Shown here: in pieces, positions 32,058 to 41,074 of the stretch
Layout: every line of letters starts with the position of its first letter
Position numbering within the stretch: the first letter of the stretch is position 1
Origin: Methylophilus glucosoxydans
GTDB taxonomy: Bacteria > Pseudomonadota > Gammaproteobacteria > Burkholderiales > Methylophilaceae
Assembly: GCF_042676145.1 (NCBI RefSeq)
Contig: NZ_JBHTJW010000002.1
Span: 868,001 to 932,000 of the forward strand
DNA: 64,000 nucleotides
Reading direction: 5' to 3'
Notes under the pieces: model-generated
The model's input: the letters and a program-made list of their open reading frames with translations, nothing else
Told to the model about the DNA's origin: nothing
Database searches by the model: none
Translations under genes and position numbers: made by a program

Positions 32058-32501
32058 CTACTCCACCCGTTTCCAGGTTTGCGAACGGCCAATCAGTGAA
32101 ATCCCGATAAAGCCACGCACCTCCAGTTCGTTGCCATTAGGGCTCAATGTCATTTTACATTGGTAGGTTTTGCCGTTTTCCGGGTCCAGAATCTCGCCAT
32201 TTTCATACACATGGGGCTTGCTACCGGCTTTGAGGTGTTTGGCGATGGTCATGCCTATGATTTTTTGCCCTCTACGCTCGTCGGTACATTTGTCACACAC
32301 CGCATCGCCGGTGTCTGTGGCTAGCAAGCCTTTTTCGACAACGGCATGGTATTCCCCGCCGGATTCGGCAATGCGTACCAGTGAGCGAGGTTTGCCGGTT
32401 TTATCGTCCGTCGTTTGCCATAGACCGCTCAAGTCGGCCGCCTGCAAGGCCATGGGTAACATCATCAATACTGCAACAAGTAGCTTCTTGGGGGATGCCA
32501 T
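32058..32501 (-). CDS. DUF2147 exported protein
   Basis: A 147-residue secreted protein. The signal peptide (LLVAVLMMLPMALQAAD) is followed by LSGLWQTTDDKTGKPRSLVRI, two Cys in AVCDKCTDERRGQKIIGM, and ILDPENGKTYQCKMTLSPNG...LEVRGFIGISLIGRSQTWKRV. This is the standard DUF2147 layout. Function is unknown; members appear in envelope or growth-linked contexts. AGGAG lies 6 bases before ATG 32501; an ATG directly upstream is only 3 bases from it. Follows ubiB closely. Confidence 0.85.
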   Translation of the reverse strand: MASPKKLLVAVLMMLPMALQAADLSGLWQTTDDKTGKPRSLVRIAESGGEYHAVVEKGLLATDTGDAVCDKCTDERRGQKIIGMTIAKHLKAGSKPHVYENGEILDPENGKTYQCKMTLSPNGNELEVRGFIGISLIGRSQTWKRVE

Positions 32502-32512
32502 CATGTACTCCT

Positions 32513-34060
32513 TTAGTGAGTGAACAGTAAAAACAAGCTGGCAAATTGAAGCAATACCAGCACGAGAATGGCCATCGTCGCCCATTTTTGCCAGGTGGCC
32601 TGCTTGTGCTGGCTGTTTAGCAAGGTATCAATATGGGTTTGCTGTTTTGCCAGCTCGCTTTGATTGCGCAGATATTGCTCCAGCAGGCGCGGCATTTCTG
32701 CAGCATGGGCAAGTACATAGGGGAGCTCGCGTTTTGCAGATTTAAGCAGGCTGCGCCAGCCGATCTGCTCGCTCATCCAGCGCTTGAGAAATGGTTTGGC
32801 GCTTTGCCACAAGTCGATATTCGGGTCCAGTTCACGGCCCAGGCCTTCAATATTGAGCAGGGTTTTTTGCAACATAATCAGTTGCGGCTGAATATTCACG
32901 CCAAAGCGGCGTGACATCTGAAACAGGCTGAGCAGGGTGCGGCCAAATGAAATTTCCTTGAGTGGCTTTTCAAAGATCGGCTCACAAATGGCGCGCACGG
33001 CTGTTTCCAGGGCTTCTACATTGGTATCTGCCGGCACCCAGCCAGACTCAATATGCGCCACTGCCACATCCCGGTAGTCACGGTTGAAAAAAGCGAGGAA
33101 GTTCCGCGCCAGATAATACTGGTCGGTAGGCGTGAGGCTACCCATGATGCCAAAATCCAGGGCAATGAATTTGCCTTTATCCGGCCCCTCTGTCACCACC
33201 TGGATATTGCCCGGATGCATGTCGGCATGAAAAAAACCATCACGGAATACCTGCGTAAAAAATACCTCTACGCCTTCGTGAGCCAATTGGGTCAGGTTGA
33301 TGCCATAGGCCTGCAACGTGGCGGTTTCGCGGACAGGCGTGCCAAACATACGCTGCATGGTCATCACTTGCTTGCGTGAATAGTCCCAGTAAACCGTAGG
33401 CACCAGCAGGCGACGGTCACTGAAGTTGCGGCCAAGCTGTGCGCACTGTGCAGCTTCCAGGGTCAGGTCCAGTTCGTGCTCGGTGTGGCGGGCAAATTCA
33501 TCCACCATTTCATCCGGCTTGAGACGGCGCCCTTCACGGGAGAGTTTTTTGACCCACCAGGCCAGCGTGCGGAGTAAGGCGATATCTCTATGAATAATGG
33601 CGGCAATATTGGGACGCAACACTTTAACAGCTACCTGTTCGCCACTATGCAGTTTGGCAAAATGCACCTGGGCCACCGAAGCGCTTGCGACCGGAACCGC
33701 GTTAAACTCGGCGTAGACCGTCGTCAGCGGGGCGTCAAAGGCCTGCTCAATAATACGCTCCACTTCAGCGTAGGCAAATGGCGGTACCTGGTCCTGCAGT
33801 TTGGTCAGTTCATCGGCCACATCCGGTGGCAGCAAGTCGCGGCGTGTAGACAGCATCTGGCCAAACTTGACGAAAATCGGGCCGAGTTTTTCAAGGGCCA
33901 AGCGCAAGCGGACGGCCCGTTTCTCCGGCGCATGGCGCCAGAATAACAACCCGTTGAGCAGTCGCGAGCCCAGACCTGGTTGATTGTCACGGACAAAGAA
34001 AATATCCAGCCGATACCAGATCAGCATGCCGATAATGTGAAAAAAGCGTATCCAGTGCAT
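32513..34060 (-). CDS. ubiB: UbiB, ubiquinone biosynthesis accessory ATPase-like protein
   Basis: An atypical-kinase-fold protein of the UbiB/COQ8 family required for ubiquinone synthesis. 515 residues. The family K-x-G-Q motif is in LGPIFVKFGQMLSTRRDLLP, the Ala-rich loop in VPVASASVAQVHFAKL, the catalytic HADMHPGNIQV and the DFG-like ALDFGIMG. Two C-terminal hydrophobic segments anchor it. Its start overlaps the ubiJ stop by one base (TGATG). Confidence 0.96.
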   Translation of the reverse strand: MHWIRFFHIIGMLIWYRLDIFFVRDNQPGLGSRLLNGLLFWRHAPEKRAVRLRLALEKLGPIFVKFGQMLSTRRDLLPPDVADELTKLQDQVPPFAYAEVERIIEQAFDAPLTTVYAEFNAVPVASASVAQVHFAKLHSGEQVAVKVLRPNIAAIIHRDIALLRTLAWWVKKLSREGRRLKPDEMVDEFARHTEHELDLTLEAAQCAQLGRNFSDRRLLVPTVYWDYSRKQVMTMQRMFGTPVRETATLQAYGINLTQLAHEGVEVFFTQVFRDGFFHADMHPGNIQVVTEGPDKGKFIALDFGIMGSLTPTDQYYLARNFLAFFNRDYRDVAVAHIESGWVPADTNVEALETAVRAICEPIFEKPLKEISFGRTLLSLFQMSRRFGVNIQPQLIMLQKTLLNIEGLGRELDPNIDLWQSAKPFLKRWMSEQIGWRSLLKSAKRELPYVLAHAAEMPRLLEQYLRNQSELAKQQTHIDTLLNSQHKQATWQKWATMAILVLVLLQFASLFLLFTH

Positions 34061-34656
34061 CAGGGCTGACTTTCTGCGGGGGCGTTAGCGGCCAACAGTT
34101 TTTCTACGCGTTGCTGCAAGCGGTCTGTGTCTTCCCTGAGTTGGTCGACGGCCTGGTTAAATTGCGTGATGCGGGTTTTTTTTGCAAGCAACGGCTGCTC
34201 TTCTTGCCAGTATTCCACCAGCATTTCTCCCAGGTTTTTGGCCTGGCCTTGCAAGCGTTGCATGGTTTGCTGACCGAGTTGGACGACTTCAAAAGCCGCC
34301 ACATCGCCGACCACTTTACTCAAGTCTTCTTCGACATCCCAGCGGATGGCCGCCAGAATCTTGCCGACTTCCATGCCGAGCGCACTGTCGCCATCAATTT
34401 TAATCAGGCTATGCGCCTGCGGATCTTGCCTCAGTAGCCGCATGGCCAGGCTGGGCGGCAAGTGAATGGTGGCATCTGCCATGGCGGTATCGCCTGCAAC
34501 TGCCAGCTCACCATTGCTTAACACTGTCAGCATGACGCGGGCCACTTTAAAGTCTAGACAAAGATGACTGTGCGCATACGGCTGTAACCTGGGAGCGGTC
34601 CAGCGGTTTTGCTGCATCAGGTGCTGCAGCACGAATTGAATCAAGGGCTTGAACAT
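34060..34656 (-). CDS. ubiJ: UbiJ, SCP2-domain ubiquinone biosynthesis factor
   Basis: 198 residues with an SCP2 lipid-binding domain (residues about 30-115, VARVMLTVLSNGELAVAGDT, ATIHLPPSLAMRLLRQD) and a C-terminal coiled coil. UbiJ works with UbiK as a lipid-carrying accessory in the Ubi metabolon. Position between ubiE and ubiB is diagnostic; the three genes are 1-5 bases apart, a tight operon. Confidence 0.92.
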   Translation of the reverse strand: MFKPLIQFVLQHLMQQNRWTAPRLQPYAHSHLCLDFKVARVMLTVLSNGELAVAGDTAMADATIHLPPSLAMRLLRQDPQAHSLIKIDGDSALGMEVGKILAAIRWDVEEDLSKVVGDVAAFEVVQLGQQTMQRLQGQAKNLGEMLVEYWQEEQPLLAKKTRITQFNQAVDQLREDTDRLQQRVEKLLAANAPAESQP

Positions 34657-34660
34657 GGGT

Positions 34661-35428
34661 TTAGAGTTTGATGCCTTTGTGCAGCGCGACCACGCCTGCA
34701 GTCAGGTTGTAGTAATCGACTTTTTCAAAGCCTGCTGCATGCATCATCTGTTTCAAGGTTTCCTGGTCAGGGTGCATGCGGATGCTTTCGGCCAGATAGC
34801 GATAGCTGGGCTCATCGTTGGCGATCCATTTACCAAACTTAGGCAGCAGTTTGAAAGAGTAGGTGTCGTAAAGTTTCTCCAGTGGTTGCCAAACCTTGGA
34901 AAACTCAAGTACCAGCAGGCGTCCGCCACGCTTGAGCACACGTTGCATTTCTTTGAGCGCAACGTCTTTATGTGTCATGTTGCGCAGGCCAAACGCCACA
35001 ATGACACAGTCAAAGGTTTCATCAGCAAACGGCAGTCCTTCGGCATTACATTGGGTGGCCGGAATGGTCAGGCCGGCATCAATCATGCGGTCTCGGCCCA
35101 CGCCCAGCATGGAGGCGTTAATGTCGGTCAAAATGACCGTGCCGGGATTGCTGGGAGACTGGGTCGCCACTTTTTTGGCAAACAGGCGCGACAGGTCGCC
35201 ACTGCCGCCGGCAATATCGAGTACTTTGTCACCCTGCCCAACGCCGCTGACATCCACGGCAAAGCGTTTCCACAGCCGATGCATGCCCGCAGACATGACA
35301 TCATTCATGATGTCGTATTTTTGCGCCACCGAATGAAAGACTTCGCCCACTTTTTTCTGTTTTTCCCGTTCATCGACGGTTTCAAAGCCAAAGTGGGTGG
35401 TTTTTTGCTGCTCAGTGTTGGATTGCAT
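34661..35428 (-). CDS. ubiE: Ubiquinone/menaquinone C-methyltransferase UbiE
   Basis: A SAM-dependent C-methyltransferase of the ubiquinone pathway. The real start is ATG 35428 (MQSNTEQQKTTHFGF), giving 255 residues. The open frame continues to 35560 but that part overlaps the upstream gene. Motifs: VGEVFHSVAQKYDIMNDVMS, the SAM site VLDIAGGSGDLSRLFAKK, and FDCVIVAFGLRNMTHKDVAL. It overlaps the 3' end of the DUF971 gene by 17 bases. Confidence 0.97.
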   Translation of the reverse strand: MQSNTEQQKTTHFGFETVDEREKQKKVGEVFHSVAQKYDIMNDVMSAGMHRLWKRFAVDVSGVGQGDKVLDIAGGSGDLSRLFAKKVATQSPSNPGTVILTDINASMLGVGRDRMIDAGLTIPATQCNAEGLPFADETFDCVIVAFGLRNMTHKDVALKEMQRVLKRGGRLLVLEFSKVWQPLEKLYDTYSFKLLPKFGKWIANDEPSYRYLAESIRMHPDQETLKQMMHAAGFEKVDYYNLTAGVVALHKGIKL

Positions 35429-35807
35429 GCTTGGGTTCCTTGCGCGTATGGCCTGCCATGGTGAGTTTGGCGATGTAGTCTTGCCACAGGCTTTCATAAT
35501 GTTGTGCCAGATAATACAGATAATCCCATGAATACAGCCCGGTATCATGACCATCATCAAAGATCAGTTTGATTGCATAGCGGCCAACCGGTTCAATGGC
35601 GCTGATATTCACATCCTGCTTGTCCAGTTGCAGCACTTCCTGGCCTGCGCCATGCCCGCGGACCTCGGCAGAGGGCGAGTACACACGTAAAAACTCGCAT
35701 GACAGCATGCATTCCGTCTGGTTATCGAAATGAATTTCCAGCAAGCGCGAGCCCTGATGCAGTTGGATCAGGGTAGGGATGGGGCAATCAGGATGTAGAC
35801 CGCTCAT
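35412..35807 (-). CDS. DUF971 (GBBH-like N-terminal domain) protein
   Basis: 131 residues from ATG 35807. Pattern: LHQGSRLLEIHFDNQTECMLSCEFLRVYSPSAEVRG, then VNISAIEPVGRYAIKLIFDD and HDTGLYSWDYLYYL. DUF971 corresponds to the N-terminal domain of gamma-butyrobetaine hydroxylases and is often encoded directly upstream of ubiE in betaproteobacteria. Function unproven; co-transcription with ubiEJB suggests a link to quinone or Fe-S metabolism. Confidence 0.9.
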   Translation of the reverse strand: MSGLHPDCPIPTLIQLHQGSRLLEIHFDNQTECMLSCEFLRVYSPSAEVRGHGAGQEVLQLDKQDVNISAIEPVGRYAIKLIFDDGHDTGLYSWDYLYYLAQHYESLWQDYIAKLTMAGHTRKEPKHAIQH

Positions 35808-36037
35808 ATGATTGAAGAAAACCGTGTTTGGGGCCGTTAACTTGAATATTGCGCATGATAGCAGATGCACGCATCTACCGCATGGCAAGCAAATGTTTCA
35901 TGTTAGGGTTGATAATTCATTTTATTTGTGAATTAATAGCTGTACTTGCATGATTTATTTGATCTTTTAACAATTCATGTTAGATTATAGAAAAATAACA
36001 ACAAGTAGGTCACCTTAATAAAATTGCAGCAGGTCCT

Positions 36038-37994
36038 ATGGAAAATAACCGACTGGCACAACAATTTGATTTGTACACACGCTGGCGTCAATCGATTGCT
36101 GATGTACTGGGAGAGTATCGACGCTGGATTGCGGACAAGCAGCTCAGTGATGTGCAGTTAGATGAGCGCATACAGCAGCAACTCAACCGCTTGCGTGAAG
36201 ACAAGCTGAATGTCGCTTTTGTTGCCGAGTTCTCGCGCGGCAAGTCAGAACTTATCAATGCCATTTTCTTTTCAGGGTATGGTCACCGGTTGTTGCCATC
36301 CGGTGCAGGCCGTACCACCATGTGTCCCACCGAGCTGCGTTATGACACGGGCAAACCCGTTAGCCTGTCACTGCTACCGATTGAAACCAACACCCACCAG
36401 ATTTCCATTACTGAATATCGCCGCATGCCGCAAGCCTGGTCTGTGGTGGAGTTCGATGCCCATTCGCGCGACAGTATGGTTGAAGCCTTCAAGGAGGTTA
36501 GTCGTACCCGTCGCGTGACAGTGCAAGAGGCGCAGTCGCTAGGCTTGTATCATCCTGACAATTCTGACGATGCCATGTTGATCGGCGCAGATGGCCTGAT
36601 GGAGATTCCATGCTGGCGCTATGCCATGATTAATTTCCCGCATCCCTTGCTCAAGCAGGGCTTGGTAATCCTTGATACGCCCGGCCTCAATGCCATCGGT
36701 GCCGAGCCTGAGTTAACTATGAGCATGCTGCCGAATGCGCATGCCGTGCTGTTTATTCTCGGCGCGGATACCGGGGTTACCAAATCCGAGATGGAAGTCT
36801 GGCGCCGTTATATTAGTGGCGCCCGCTGGAAGCAAAAAGGCCGCATGGCGGTGCTCAACAAGATTGATGGCTTGTGGGATCCGCTCAAGACAGATGATGA
36901 GGTGGAGGCAGAGCTTTATCGTCAATTGCAACATACTGCTGAGTTACTTGGCTTGTCACGCGACCAGATCTTGCCAACCTCTGCCCAAAAAGGCTTGCTG
37001 GCCAAGGTCAAAGGTGATGTGGCCTTGCTGCAAAAGAGCCGCTTGTTGCAGCTGGAGAAAAATCTCTCGGATGAGTTGATCCCGGCCAAACAGGAAATTG
37101 TGCGCGAGAGCCTGCAGGGTGAGATTGACGACATGATGCAGCAAACGCGGGTGACCCTGGAAACCCGACTGCAAAGCGTGCTAGACCAGTCGGACGAGTT
37201 GCGTTGCCTGCAAGGTAAAAATGAAGACGTTATTGCGCAGATGATGCGCAAGGTCAAACAGGATAAGGTCAATTTTGAAGTCGGCTTGCAACGCTACCAG
37301 GCTTTGCGTAGTGTGTTTTCCGTGCAATCCAACCAGTTATTTCACCATCTCGGCATGCCAGCACTCAAGAACAAGGTGCGTGAAACGCGTGAGACCATGA
37401 TGAAAGCCGCATTTACCAAAACCATGCGTCAGGCCATGGATGACTTTTTCAGTGACCTCAAGCGCCGGATGATGGATGCAGACGTGCATGTGCTTGAGAT
37501 CAAGAAAATGATGGAAGCCATGTATGAAAAATTCTCCAAAGAACATGGCCTGTTGCAAAAGTCGCCCCCCCCCATTTTCCACTTCACGTTACCTCAAGGC
37601 CCTGAATAAACTCGAAGCGATTTACCGCGATCAGTTCAATACCACCTTTAACATGATTGCGCATGAAAAGCTGACGCTGACCAGTAAATTCTTTGAGACC
37701 CTGGCCAGCCATGTCATTATCGAGTATGAAGCCGCTAACCGCGATACGGAAAGCTGGCTTAAAGCCGTGATGGCGCCGATGGAAAGCCAGATGCGTGAGC
37801 ATCATGTGCAACTCAAGCGCCGGGTCGAAAGTATCAAACGTATTTATCAGGCCACCGATACCCTGGAAGAGCGTATTGCGGACCTGGAGCAGGTGGAACT
37901 CTCTATTCGCCAGCAGTTGGCTGATCTGGATCATTTGCATGCCAAAGCCATGACGGCGTTGATGCATGAAGAGGTCGTCGTGAAAGCTGCCTAA
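36038..37994 (+). pseudogene. Dynamin-like GTPase gene split by a frameshift at a C9 tract
   Basis: The first frame (36038-37609) has a large GTPase domain: P-loop AEFSRGKSELINAIFF (first Gly replaced by Ala), switch GAGRTTMCPTELRYD, DTPGLNAIG (G3) and NKID (G4). Helical stalk sequence follows. It then reads into LLQKSPPPIFHF and stops. The +1 frame picks up from the C9 run at 37565-37573 with PPPFSTSRYLKALNKLEAIY and runs to 37994 with coiled-coil stalk sequence. Removing one C yields one continuous 651-residue protein. Bacterial dynamin-like proteins remodel membranes and some act in stress or phage protection. Slippage, real mutation and sequencing error are all possible. Confidence 0.8.
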
Positions 37995-38053
37995 GCGGTG
38001 ATTGAGGACAAGATTTTCGTGTGAAGAGGTAAGACCTCTTGAAGCACGAACAT

Positions 38054-38079
38054 AAAAAAACGGGTGACTGGCACCCGTT
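38054..38079. terminator. Bidirectional terminator between the dynamin-like gene and rpoH
   Basis: ACGGGTG/CACCCGT stem within A and T runs (AAAAAAACGGGTG...CACCCGTTTTTTT). It can serve both convergent genes. Confidence 0.87.
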
Positions 38080-38082
38080 TTT

Positions 38083-38937
38083 TTATTTGTTTTCCAGCAT
38101 ATAGGTTTTGATCTTTTGCATCGCCTTTTGCTCAATCTGGCGGATACGTTCAGCCGAAACACTAAATTCTGCGGCCAGATCATGCAAGGTCGCCGTATTG
38201 CCCTCGGTCAGCCAGCGGGCTTGCAGTACACGACGACTACGCTCATCCAGCTGCTGCAAAGCCATGCTCAGGCCTTCTGTCTGCATGTGCTCAGTCTGCA
38301 GGTTTTCCAGCAAGGTAGAAGGTTCAGGACCTTCATCCTCCAGAAACGCGATTGGGCTGTACACTTCTTCGCCATCCTCGTCCACTTGCGCATCCAGAGA
38401 GATTTCCTGACCATTGAGGCGGTATTCCATCTCGGTCACGTCTTCTGGTTTCACATTGAGTTCAGTCGCAATGCGTTGAACATCTTCCTGACTTAAGGTC
38501 TCAAACCCATTTTTCATGCTGCGCAAGTTAAAGAACAGCTTGCGTTGCGCTTTGGTGGTGGCGGTCTTGACCAAGCGCCAGTTCCGCACAATATACTCAT
38601 GAATTTCAGCCTTGATCCAGTGCATGGCAAAAGAAACCAGACGCACACCGCGATCGGGATCAAAGCGTTTAACTGCTTTCATCAAGCCAATATTACCCTC
38701 TTGGATCAGGTCTGATTGGGGCAGGCCATAACCGCTGTAACCACGGGCAATGCTGGCGACCAGACGCAAGTGCGACACAATCAGCGCACGCGCAGCCTCA
38801 AGGTCCCCGCTTTGTTTCAGGCGGGTCGCATAACCGTATTCTTCTTCAGCGGTCAGCACCGGAAACTGCTTGATGGTCTGCAGGTATTTATCCAGGCTGT
38901 CTGCCGATGCAACGACAGGTAATGTAAAAGCGTTGAT
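38083..38937 (-). CDS. rpoH: Heat-shock sigma factor RpoH (sigma-32), apparent ATC start
   Basis: An alternative sigma factor for heat-shock promoters. It has the RpoH box QRKLFFNLR, region 2 (ARGYSGYGLPQSDLIQEGNIGLMKAVKRFDP) and a region 4 HTH (FSVSAERIRQIEQKAMQKIK). The first conventional start in frame is GTG 38859, which would remove the conserved N-terminus and has no Shine-Dalgarno. The 26 codons before it encode INAFTLPVVASADSLDKYLQ..., which aligns with the normal RpoH N-terminus. This stretch begins at an ATC (38937) placed 6 bases after a perfect AAGGAG. No ATG, GTG or TTG occurs in frame between the upstream stop and GTG 38859. I therefore annotate ATC as the probable start (284 residues). 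A CIRCE element lies about 40 bases upstream. Confidence 0.85.
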   Translation of the reverse strand: MNAFTLPVVASADSLDKYLQTIKQFPVLTAEEEYGYATRLKQSGDLEAARALIVSHLRLVASIARGYSGYGLPQSDLIQEGNIGLMKAVKRFDPDRGVRLVSFAMHWIKAEIHEYIVRNWRLVKTATTKAQRKLFFNLRSMKNGFETLSQEDVQRIATELNVKPEDVTEMEYRLNGQEISLDAQVDEDGEEVYSPIAFLEDEGPEPSTLLENLQTEHMQTEGLSMALQQLDERSRRVLQARWLTEGNTATLHDLAAEFSVSAERIRQIEQKAMQKIKTYMLENK

Positions 38938-38975
38938 AACAAACTCCTTGGTATCAAAAGAGATTTAAAACAATT

Positions 38976-39002
38976 TTAGCACTCAATGTATGAGAGTGCT
39001 AG
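38976..39002 (-). promoter_or_regulatory. CIRCE element (HrcA operator) upstream of rpoH
   Basis: TTAGCACTC-N9-GAGTGCTAG matches the CIRCE consensus TTAGCACTC-N9-GAGTGCTAA at 17 of 18 defined bases, with the exact 9-base spacer. HrcA represses CIRCE-bearing heat-shock operons and is released by heat or by GroEL titration. The site lies in the rpoH promoter/leader region. Confidence 0.92.
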
Positions 39003-39350
39003 TCTCTGGCAAAGTTCCAACTGGCTATCGCATTTTATAAACTAAATCCGGCTCGAAAAGCAGAATAAAACCCGGAATTCAACCTCAATTTTGGAGGATC
39101 AATCACTGCCGGAAGGCGTTGGCAGGGAGATCGGGATAATGGGGGGATATTCATATGGCGGGCAGGCAATACTGACGTTAGCAAGGGCATGGGGCAGTGG
39201 GGTAAATATGTTGTGCAACTTATTGGATCCTATGCAACACAAGGCGCAGAACCGGTTGCATGAAGCTGAACCTTAATAGTTACCGCTTGAAGCCAGTCAC
39301 TGCAATCCGTTGTGATGTTGGGTGGGGCAGCGCCGCTTGTTACGCATGCG

Positions 39351-39406
39351 TGCTTTATCCTTCATCGCGGCACAGCAATGTGCTGAGCCTGATAAAGGAT
39401 AAAGCA
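39351..39406. other. Long stem-loop in an otherwise empty gap (possible small RNA or terminator)
   Basis: The interval 39003-39482 has no convincing gene. It contains TGCTTTATCCTT (39351-39362) paired exactly with AAGGATAAAGCA (39395-39406). The loop holds a second perfect hairpin CAGCA-ATG-TGCTG. No downstream T-tract. Could be a structured RNA or a palindromic repeat. Confidence 0.4.
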
Positions 39407-39482
39407 TCATAATCGGTTTGGCTGACATTGTGCTTACAGTATCCGGTCTGTCATCAGGCTCACGGTATTGAATGGTTTCAGA

Positions 39483-39932
39483 TTAATCCCTGCCGTGACC
39501 ATGGCCACGTCCCGGGCCGCCAGGTCTGCCTCCTGGCCCTGGTGGGCCATCATGCCAGTGATCCCAACCGGGACCAGGCCCAGGTGGACCAGGATGTGCC
39601 CGGTAATGTGGCACATAAACATTCTGATACCAGCCATCCTGGACAAAATAGACCTGACGACCACAAGCGCCATAGCCGCCGCAATAGCGTGCCCAGCGCT
39701 TCATATGGCCGGGCGGTACATGCAGATACATGGGGGGCTGCACCACGGCCACCGGTGGTGGCTGGATAATCACGGGTTGCGGGTAGACCACTTGCGGCAC
39801 TGGATAAGCATCACCGAGGACTATCTGGCCGTAAAAGCCGGGTTGCCCCACGCTGACCGCGACACCGGCTTCTGCGGTCGTGGCCAGGGCAATTGTCCAA
39901 CATAATGCACCTGCCATGAGTATTCTGAGCAT
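39483..39932 (-). CDS. Exported Pro/Gly-rich hypothetical protein
   Basis: 149 residues from ATG 39932, where AAGAAGG lies upstream; the frame extends to 39980. A signal peptide (MAGALCWTIALATTAEAG) is followed by a Pro/Val/Gln-rich segment (PQPVIIQPPPVAVVQPP) and a Cys/Tyr/Trp-containing core (WARYCGGYGACGRQVYFVQD). The tail is Gly/Pro/His-rich (PGPPGPGPGWDHWHDGPPG). Similar small exported proteins are common in betaproteobacteria; function unknown. Confidence 0.75.
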   Translation of the reverse strand: MLRILMAGALCWTIALATTAEAGVAVSVGQPGFYGQIVLGDAYPVPQVVYPQPVIIQPPPVAVVQPPMYLHVPPGHMKRWARYCGGYGACGRQVYFVQDGWYQNVYVPHYRAHPGPPGPGPGWDHWHDGPPGPGGRPGGPGRGHGHGRD

Positions 39933-40289
39933 GGTTACCTTCTTTCTATCTGTTTCAGAAAAATGCAGATTGATTTGCATAGGCGGATTTTAGAAAGGCT
40001 ATGCCCCGCAGAGCAGTCTGATTATTCTGATAGCGTTGTCAGAGGGTGCTGACAGTCATTGCCTGGGTTTTATGATGAATGATTTTTGAGAGAACTAATG
40101 GCATGGGGCGGATCAACAGGCTCAGGTCAGGGCACCTGGGTAGGATGAGATGGTTAAATCAATAGCTTGTTAATTTCTGGCTTGTGATGCTTCTGTCTTG
40201 GCGCGAGTGTAAAGTGGTCTCTATTGACAGCCTCGCGTGCCTGCCAATGGCACCATCCGATTGACGGACGGCGACTGGCAAGCAATTTT

Positions 40290-40916
40290 TTACTTCACAT
40301 TGCGTACGGCCATCCAGCCCAAGTCATGCATACAGGAGACAAACGCACGTTTAAAAGTCTGTGTCTTGTAATCAGGCAGGTAGTTTTCTCCCAGCTTTTT
40401 CTCGCAGCTGGCTTGGTCACGAGATAGCTGGTTGGGGAAAGCCCCCATTTTCCACCATGAATTAATCGAATACGCTACATCAGGACCGTCATTCACGGTG
40501 CTGTGTGGTGCCGCTGGGGCTGGTTCAGGTACGTCGTTCGCTGGCGTTAACGGTGCCGAAGTGGCTGGGTCGGAGGCGGCACTGGTTGCTGCCGGGCTTG
40601 CTTGTGGTTTTTTTGCAACAGCTGCAGCTTGCACTTTCGCTGCATTCTCTTTGGATAAGTCTATAAAAGGACTGGGCTTGCTTTGCATGCCACCGCGGTT
40701 ATCCGAAGCCTCTATAGTTGCAAATAAAGGGTCAAACGCATCTAGCTTGGGTTTTTTCCAACCATGCTCTGCCAGGCATGCCGAGAGCTGATCGCCGCTA
40801 CCACGGCAGGCTTGATGCGCCCTTTCGATGTCCTGCTGGTTGCCGCCTTGCTTGTAAGAAATCTGGCCACACCCTGCCAATAAGGCGGTTGTTAATAGGT
40901 AAGTTAAAAGACGCAT
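40290..40916 (-). CDS. Hypothetical lipoprotein
   Basis: 208 residues with a clear lipoprotein signal (LLTYLLTTALLAGC, lipobox LAGC). An N-terminal domain (ERAHQACRGSGDQLSACLAEHGW, two Cys) and a C-terminal domain (DQASCEKKLGENYLPDYKTQ, FVSCMHDLGWM, two Cys) are joined by an Ala/Pro/Ser linker. The two ends look like related Cys-x-n-Cys helical modules. Function unknown. The 357-base gap between it and the upstream-coordinate gene holds nothing I can support. Confidence 0.75.
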   Translation of the reverse strand: MRLLTYLLTTALLAGCGQISYKQGGNQQDIERAHQACRGSGDQLSACLAEHGWKKPKLDAFDPLFATIEASDNRGGMQSKPSPFIDLSKENAAKVQAAAVAKKPQASPAATSAASDPATSAPLTPANDVPEPAPAAPHSTVNDGPDVAYSINSWWKMGAFPNQLSRDQASCEKKLGENYLPDYKTQTFKRAFVSCMHDLGWMAVRNVK

Positions 40917-41074
40917 TGCGAGTCCTGTTCGTGATTTGTTATGCGCAGTCTAGCGGGCTTTTCACGCCCTCGCCACTACGCAAATTGACGTATTTGTCCT
41001 ACAACCCCCTCTCGTTAAGCTGAGCGCAAGTTTTGATCAACTGTGATTTGAATTTAACGAGAAAGGGAACTTAG

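Noticed and set aside
39091..39276. 61-codon plus-strand frame with a GYSYGG-like motif
   Set aside because: The motif recalls a hydrolase nucleophile elbow, but the frame starts with TTG, is short, has no other hydrolase element and no neighbour context.
40917..41074. Sigma-54/NtrC promoter upstream of fmdC
   Set aside because: Expected for nitrogen control, but no GG-N10-GC (-24/-12) element could be read in this interval.
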